A DNA stretch of 64,000 nucleotides from an uncultured Desulfomonile sp. (GTDB lineage: Bacteria > Desulfobacterota > Desulfomonilia > Desulfomonilales > Desulfomonilaceae), in assembly GCA_903952205.1 (NCBI GenBank), contig CAJBEZ010000037.1:329247-393246 (forward strand), given 5' to 3'. Made by a program: the position numbers and the translations under genes. The notes below the pieces were generated by a model. That model was not told the DNA's origin. It worked only from the letters and a program-made list of their open reading frames with translations, and did no database searches. Below, piece after piece: positions 59,533 through 64,000 of the stretch; within the stretch, counting starts at the first letter, position 1, and every line of letters begins with the position of its first letter.

Positions 59533-62500
59533 TCACGCCACCGCCACATCGATCATTGTAGAAATCTGATCATCTTTAAAGTGCCTGATTGAAGCCGCTC
59601 CGGTAGGACAGGCCACAGCGCACGCCCCGCATCCCTTGCAAAGAGCGGGATTGATTTCGGACTTGAACACTCCAGGGCTTGTTTCCTTGAGTTCAGGGGC
59701 GTGGAACGGGCAAACTTCTACGCAGCGACCGCAACCGCGGCAGAGGTAAGAGTCTACAACCGAGACCATCCCTGGCGCTTCAACATAGCCGCGCGCAAGA
59801 ATCTGAGCGGCATGGGAAGCGGCGGCCTCAGCCTGCCCTATAGCCTCATCCAGAGGCTTGGGATAGTGGGCAAGCCCCGCCAGGAAAACCCCATCAGTCG
59901 AGAAATCGACCGGCCTTAATTTCATGTGGGCTTCCAGGAAATAACCATCTTCATTTGTGGATATTTTAAAAAGCTTGGCCAGTTCTCTATTATTCTGGTC
60001 AGGTACGATCGCTGACGCCAACACAAGATTGTCAGCCTGGATCTCCAACATACCGCCCAATACCAGATCCTTAAGTTTTATCTTAAGTTTTGCGCCTATC
60101 TCAACTTGAGGAGGTTCCTCGTATTCGTATCTGGCGAATATTACACCCAGGCCCCTGGCTTTTTCATAATATGATTCATTAAGGCCGAAAGTCCGAATAT
60201 CACGGTATAATACCCAAATCCTGGCCGAAGGATTTCGTTCCTTGAGTTCGATAGCGTCCATCACCGTATGGTTACAACAGACTTTGCTGCACCACGGGCG
60301 CTCCGGACTTCTGGACCCGACACATTGTATAAAAACGGTCGTGGCGGCGTTCCAGACTTGAGGGTCTCCTTCTTTCATGGCCCTTGTCATGTCAAGGTGA
60401 GTTCGTATACGAGGGTCCTCGCCGTAGGAATACAAATTCGGTTTCCATTCCGAGGCTCCCGTGGCAATTACGGCCACTCCGTGATCAATTACCACGGACG
60501 TTCCATCATCGCCGGCAATCTCTGTCTTAAATGCCCCGACGAAACCTTGAACGTCCTTAACACTGGATTTAAAATAAATGGTTATCCCTGGTTCGTTCTG
60601 AACTCTTTTCGTGAGATCGTTGAGGTACGAGGGAATGTCTTCCCCCTTTAAAGTGTGTGAAAGTTTCCACGCGTTTCCCCCGAGTTTGTCGGTCGTTTCC
60701 ACCAAATGCGTTGGAAAACCCTGGGCCGCAAGATTAAGCGCCGCTACCATGCCGGCAACGCCGCCACCTATGACAAGCGCGGTTTGGACCATGGGGAGTT
60801 GCTGGTCCTGAACCTGTTCGAGTTTCGATGTCCTGGCTACGGCCATTCTGATCAAATCCACTGCTTTATCAGTAGCCTTTTCCTTTTCAGTCATGTGGAC
60901 CCATGAACAGTGTTCCCTGATGTTGGCCATCTCGACCAGGTACTTATTAAGACCCGCCTCTCTGGCGGTTTCCTGGAAAAGGGGAAGGTGGGTTCTGGGG
61001 GTGCAGGATGCGACAATCATCCTGTTCAGGTTATTTTCCTCAATAACTTTTTTGATCTGGCCCTGGGTATCCTGAGAACATGTGAACAGGTTTTCACCTG
61101 CGTAAACCACACCCGGGAGTTCACGAATTCTGTCGACAACGCCGGGGACGTCAACCGTCGAGGCAATGTTAATGCCGCATCGGCAAACGAAAACTCCGAT
61201 TCTGGGATCCTGTCCTGAAACGTCCTTCTCAGGCGGCAATTCCTTCTTCAAGGTCAGGGTATTCCTCTGGTCCGCGAGCATCCTGATAGCCACGCCGGCC
61301 GCGGCCGACGCTTCGACAACAGTTTGAGGTATGTCCTTCGGGGCCTGAAAAGCTCCTGCCACGAAAATACCAGGACTTGAAGTATTAACCGGTTCAAAGG
61401 ACCCGGTAACACAGAATCGCTCAGCGTCGACATCGACATTAAGGATTCGCGCTGTCTCGACGGCTGCTTCAGATGGTTTGATGCCGACGGCCAGGACAAC
61501 CAGGTCAAAGGTTTCTGTTTGAAGTTTTCCTTCGGAATCCAGAAAAGTGATGTCGAGATCGTGAGTGACCGGATCTTCCACCACGCGGCTTACCATTGAC
61601 CTGACGAATCTTACTCCACCCTCTGATTTGGCTTTTTCATAGTATTTGTCGAAATCTTTGCCATAAGCTCTGATATCCATATAAAAAATCGTGGGTTCAA
61701 TTGAAGCGTCATGTTCCTTGGCTATGACGGCCTGTTTGATCGAGGCCATGCAACAGACCGAACTGCAGTGAGGCATGCCTTTTCTTCTATCACGCGAAGC
61801 CACGCACTGGATCCACGCTATTTTCTTGGGATGCCGGCCGTCGGACGGTCGGGTGACCACGCCGCTAAAAGGCCCTGAAGCGCTAAGAATACGTTCCATC
61901 TCAAGGTTGACAACGACGTTTGGCGCAATGCCATGACCATATTCGGACACCTTTGTCGTATCGAAAAGCTCATATCCAGGGGCCAAAATAACCGCCCCCA
62001 CTTCGAACTCCTGAATTATGTCCTGCTGCTCGTAATCAATAGCGCCAGAGGGGCACACCTTAGCGCAGACGCCGCACTTCTTGCCCTGGAATATACGGCA
62101 ATGATCGGGATCAATCGTGTAAACGGATGGAATACCCTGAGCGTAATCCTTATAGATAGCCTTCCTGATGTCATGCCCAAAGTTGTACTCATTAGGGACT
62201 TTAGTCGGGCATTTTTGAGCGCACGCTCCGCAGGATGTGCATTTTTCGGGGTCTACATATCTGGCTTTGCGCCTAACCTTGACTCGAAAATCGCCGGCGG
62301 TCCCTTCGATTCCCTCAATGTGGCTGTACGCCACTATTTCGATATTGGGATTCTGTGCGAGAGTTTGAAGCTTTGGGGAGAATATACACGCGGAGCAATC
62401 GTTGGTCGGAAAAGTCTTGTCGAGCTGAGCCATGACGCCGCCGATGCAAGGCTTTTCGTCCACCAGATACACCCTGAAACCGGATTCAGCCAGGTCTAAT

Positions 62501-62565
62501 GACGCCTGGACCCCTCCGATTCCTCCTCCTATCGTCATTACTGCGCCAATTCTTTTGCTGCTCAC
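59533..62565 (-). CDS. hdrA: Double-length HdrA flavoprotein (Cys form)
   Basis: A 1010-residue fused HdrA, the flavin-based electron-bifurcating subunit. Part one (about 1-470) has GGGIGG, the Cys-type motif NDCSACIFSP (C57, C60), two ferredoxin clusters (CTSCGACAQKCP and CGVCAKVCP) and YMDIRAYG. Part two (about 480-1010) begins IGVFVCRCGINIAS, has a second Rossmann site TALVIGGGVAGMVAAL and ends with CRGCGRCVEVCP and CKGCGACAVACP. The start is a GTG at 62565 with GGAG 6 bases upstream, giving the usual SKRIGAVM N-terminus; an ATG at 62601 is the alternative. The genes at 56451 and 54762 are its split counterpart. Confidence 0.92.
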   Translation of the reverse strand: MSSKRIGAVMTIGGGIGGVQASLDLAESGFRVYLVDEKPCIGGVMAQLDKTFPTNDCSACIFSPKLQTLAQNPNIEIVAYSHIEGIEGTAGDFRVKVRRKARYVDPEKCTSCGACAQKCPTKVPNEYNFGHDIRKAIYKDYAQGIPSVYTIDPDHCRIFQGKKCGVCAKVCPSGAIDYEQQDIIQEFEVGAVILAPGYELFDTTKVSEYGHGIAPNVVVNLEMERILSASGPFSGVVTRPSDGRHPKKIAWIQCVASRDRRKGMPHCSSVCCMASIKQAVIAKEHDASIEPTIFYMDIRAYGKDFDKYYEKAKSEGGVRFVRSMVSRVVEDPVTHDLDITFLDSEGKLQTETFDLVVLAVGIKPSEAAVETARILNVDVDAERFCVTGSFEPVNTSSPGIFVAGAFQAPKDIPQTVVEASAAAGVAIRMLADQRNTLTLKKELPPEKDVSGQDPRIGVFVCRCGINIASTVDVPGVVDRIRELPGVVYAGENLFTCSQDTQGQIKKVIEENNLNRMIVASCTPRTHLPLFQETAREAGLNKYLVEMANIREHCSWVHMTEKEKATDKAVDLIRMAVARTSKLEQVQDQQLPMVQTALVIGGGVAGMVAALNLAAQGFPTHLVETTDKLGGNAWKLSHTLKGEDIPSYLNDLTKRVQNEPGITIYFKSSVKDVQGFVGAFKTEIAGDDGTSVVIDHGVAVIATGASEWKPNLYSYGEDPRIRTHLDMTRAMKEGDPQVWNAATTVFIQCVGSRSPERPWCSKVCCNHTVMDAIELKERNPSARIWVLYRDIRTFGLNESYYEKARGLGVIFARYEYEEPPQVEIGAKLKIKLKDLVLGGMLEIQADNLVLASAIVPDQNNRELAKLFKISTNEDGYFLEAHMKLRPVDFSTDGVFLAGLAHYPKPLDEAIGQAEAAASHAAQILARGYVEAPGMVSVVDSYLCRGCGRCVEVCPFHAPELKETSPGVFKSEINPALCKGCGACAVACPTGAASIRHFKDDQISTMIDVAVA

Positions 62566-62658
62566 CTTAAACTCCGGGTCGTGACTCACTCTGAGTGTCA
62601 TTTTGTGAGTCGGACTTGGGCCACCATTCTGTAAGCCCGAGTCGGTGGGAAATATTTC

Positions 62659-63510
62659 TCAGGCCAGGCCACGCTTGGCCAATGCCGGAACTGGAGAGAC
62701 GATGTGTCTTTCGAACCAGCTTTTTGTCTTGGGATCATTGAAAGCGACACCGATCAATTCTGTCAGATACATCACGGGCATGTGGTACACCTTACCCGAG
62801 GCTTTTGATATATCGGCCTGCCTGGTGTCAAGGTTGGCCTGGCACATCGGGCACATGGTTACCATTACGTCCGCTCCCACTGTGATAGCCATATCTATAA
62901 GCTTGCGGGAAAGCTTCACAACCATCTCGGTTTTTGTCAGAGCCAATGAACCGCCGCAACAGTCGGTCTTATAAGGCCAACTCAACACTTCAGCCCCAAG
63001 GGCTGAAAGAATATCATCCATCTGTGTGGGATTCTCTGAATTCTCAGGCTCAACCACCTCTACCGGACGAACCGCCAGACAGCCGTAATAAGGAACCACA
63101 CGCAACCCTTCCAGAGGTCTGGACTTCTTCTCCTTGATCAGCTTGAGAAGCTCCGGTTTATGAAACATGTCCATGCCGGATATAACGTCTATCTCTCCCT
63201 TGAAAGGAAACTGCCTCTGCAATTCAGGATCTTTGAGTATATGTTGTGACGCTGCTCGCATGCGAACGTGGCAGCCTGCGCATGGCGCAACCACATCCTT
63301 GCCCATACGCTCAGCCGTTAAAAGGTCCCGAGCTGGAAGCGCGGTCTCAAGATACGCATCCACCATGTGAGCCGAAGACGCCCCGCAACATGTCCAGTCA
63401 GGGATCTCAGTCAATACTACACCGATCTTCTCAGAACAGTTCCTGAAAGACTCATCAAGCTCCTGGGCCGAACCCTTTAGCGAACATCCGGGATAATAAC
63501 TGAATTCCAT
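62659..63510 (-). CDS. hdrB: Heterodisulfide reductase subunit B
   Basis: A 283-residue HdrB with two CCG domains that bind noncubane [4Fe-4S] clusters and reduce disulfides. First set: YYPGCSLKGSAQ, DWTCCGASS and APCAGCH. Second set: YYGCLAVRP, DCCGGSLALTK and MCPMCQANLD. All ligands appear to be present. It lies 28 bases downstream of hdrC and 93 bases upstream of the chosen hdrA start. The physiological disulfide is not known: these organisms lack coenzyme M/B, so another thiol/disulfide or protein partner is presumed. Confidence 0.92.
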   Translation of the reverse strand: MEFSYYPGCSLKGSAQELDESFRNCSEKIGVVLTEIPDWTCCGASSAHMVDAYLETALPARDLLTAERMGKDVVAPCAGCHVRMRAASQHILKDPELQRQFPFKGEIDVISGMDMFHKPELLKLIKEKKSRPLEGLRVVPYYGCLAVRPVEVVEPENSENPTQMDDILSALGAEVLSWPYKTDCCGGSLALTKTEMVVKLSRKLIDMAITVGADVMVTMCPMCQANLDTRQADISKASGKVYHMPVMYLTELIGVAFNDPKTKSWFERHIVSPVPALAKRGLA

Positions 63511-63538
63511 TGTATTTCCTCTTTATAAGGACAAACCC

Positions 63539-64000
63539 TTACTTCATTCCCGATTTCCGGAACACCTGTTTAACTTCACACAAATTACCCGTCTTCTGTG
63601 GCAAAAGATGAAGCTTGCCCTTGCGAAACATGTTCCATCCAAGCTCCATGTCATCCGTGAAAGTCTTGGTCCTGAACTTGTACATCCCAACAAGGAACAA
63701 CTCATATACCCTGCCGAATCTCTTGACGGTATCCATGAACGTCCTGTGGAAAATGGCCACCTTCGGGTCCGTCACCATGGCCTTGCTCCTCAGGATGTTA
63801 TGTCTTATCGGATCAAGCAGGGCAGGGACGTCAATCCCGTTGGGACACCTCGCCCCACATGTGTGGCAGGTCAAACACAGCCATATACTCTTGGACGCCA
63901 CTATTTTGTCCACTTCTCCCAATACGGCCAGACGCACAAGCTGGTGAGGCATAAGGTCCATCTCGGACGCGACCGGACACCCCGCTGAACACTTGCCGCA
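63539..64000 (-). CDS. hdrC: Heterodisulfide reductase subunit C, 5'-truncated by window edge
   Basis: The C-terminal 153 residues of an HdrC-type two-cluster ferredoxin subunit. The end of the first cluster motif is in view at the window edge (CGKCSAGCP), and the second is complete (CLTCHTCGARCPNGIDV). The frame runs off the edge in phase, so the true start lies to the right. It is the first visible gene of the Hdr operon; the promoter is therefore outside the window. HdrC passes electrons from HdrA to HdrB. Confidence 0.9.
   Translation of the reverse strand, partial: CGKCSAGCPVASEMDLMPHQLVRLAVLGEVDKIVASKSIWLCLTCHTCGARCPNGIDVPALLDPIRHNILRSKAMVTDPKVAIFHRTFMDTVKRFGRVYELFLVGMYKFRTKTFTDDMELGWNMFRKGKLHLLPQKTGNLCEVKQVFRKSGMK

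Overview
This 64 kb window looks like chromosome of an anaerobic Desulfobacterota (former Deltaproteobacteria) species, a sulfate reducer or syntroph. The evidence is gene content: a large heterodisulfide-reductase (Hdr/MvhD) operon with selenocysteine codons, a tungsten-type aldehyde:ferredoxin oxidoreductase operon, a TauE-type anion exporter with small membrane partners, and many two-component and partner-switching signalling genes. No 16S gene is present and the species cannot be named. There is no CRISPR array, insertion sequence, integrase or phage gene.

Layout. 1-4 kb: thiamine salvage (thiE partial, thiM), an orphan radical SAM protein and a BioF-type synthase, all on the minus strand. 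4-14 kb: housekeeping genes (metallo-beta-lactamase-fold hydrolase, MurJ, LD-carboxypeptidase, response regulator, TrmL, AP-superfamily hydrolase, PHP phosphoesterase, PLP decarboxylase, RqcH/NFACT). 14-15.6 kb: TauE/SafE exporter with two small envelope proteins. 16-22 kb: a PEP-synthase-like protein with an unrecognised C-terminus, then two histidine-kinase/response-regulator pairs. 22.6-31 kb: an RsbU-like phosphatase, a sugar-phosphate transferase, an odd nucleotidyltransferase/beta-helix/transferase fusion, STAS, HATPase and HPt proteins, tRNA-Met(CAU), a GT2 glycosyltransferase and an asparagine synthase. I read this as exopolysaccharide or cell-surface synthesis under partner-switching control. 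31-34.7 kb: a MoaD-like, AOR, SCP2 and Fe-ADH operon. 35-46.7 kb: AMIN-domain protein, a rhodanese/MauE/PsiE-like/deacetylase operon, KtrAB potassium uptake, a nucleoside transporter, two tandem TPR proteins and an HTH-DksA fusion. 47-52.4 kb: a large alpha-2-macroglobulin. 52.4-64 kb: a 36-residue membrane protein, then the minus-strand Hdr operon running in from the right edge.

The most notable system is the Hdr operon (52.8-64 kb). It holds two consecutive modules. The first is hdrC (partial), hdrB, a fused double-length hdrA and mvhD. The second is an HdrD-like HdrC-HdrB fusion, a split hdrA (N-half and C-half genes), another mvhD and a FrhB-like iron-sulfur protein. Three of these genes have an in-frame UGA that I read as selenocysteine: both mvhD genes, at the conserved Cys of the GCHxGxCHY motif, and the N-half hdrA, at the conserved Cys of the NDCxxC motif. 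Each UGA is followed at 15-20 nt by a stem-loop that fits a bacterial SECIS; the hdrA hairpin has a GGUC loop. The fused hdrA in the same operon keeps Cys at the same site. Standard gene calling would split each of the three genes in two or start it too late.

These are readings from sequence alone. No database search was possible, and starts were chosen by ribosome-binding sites and family N-termini.
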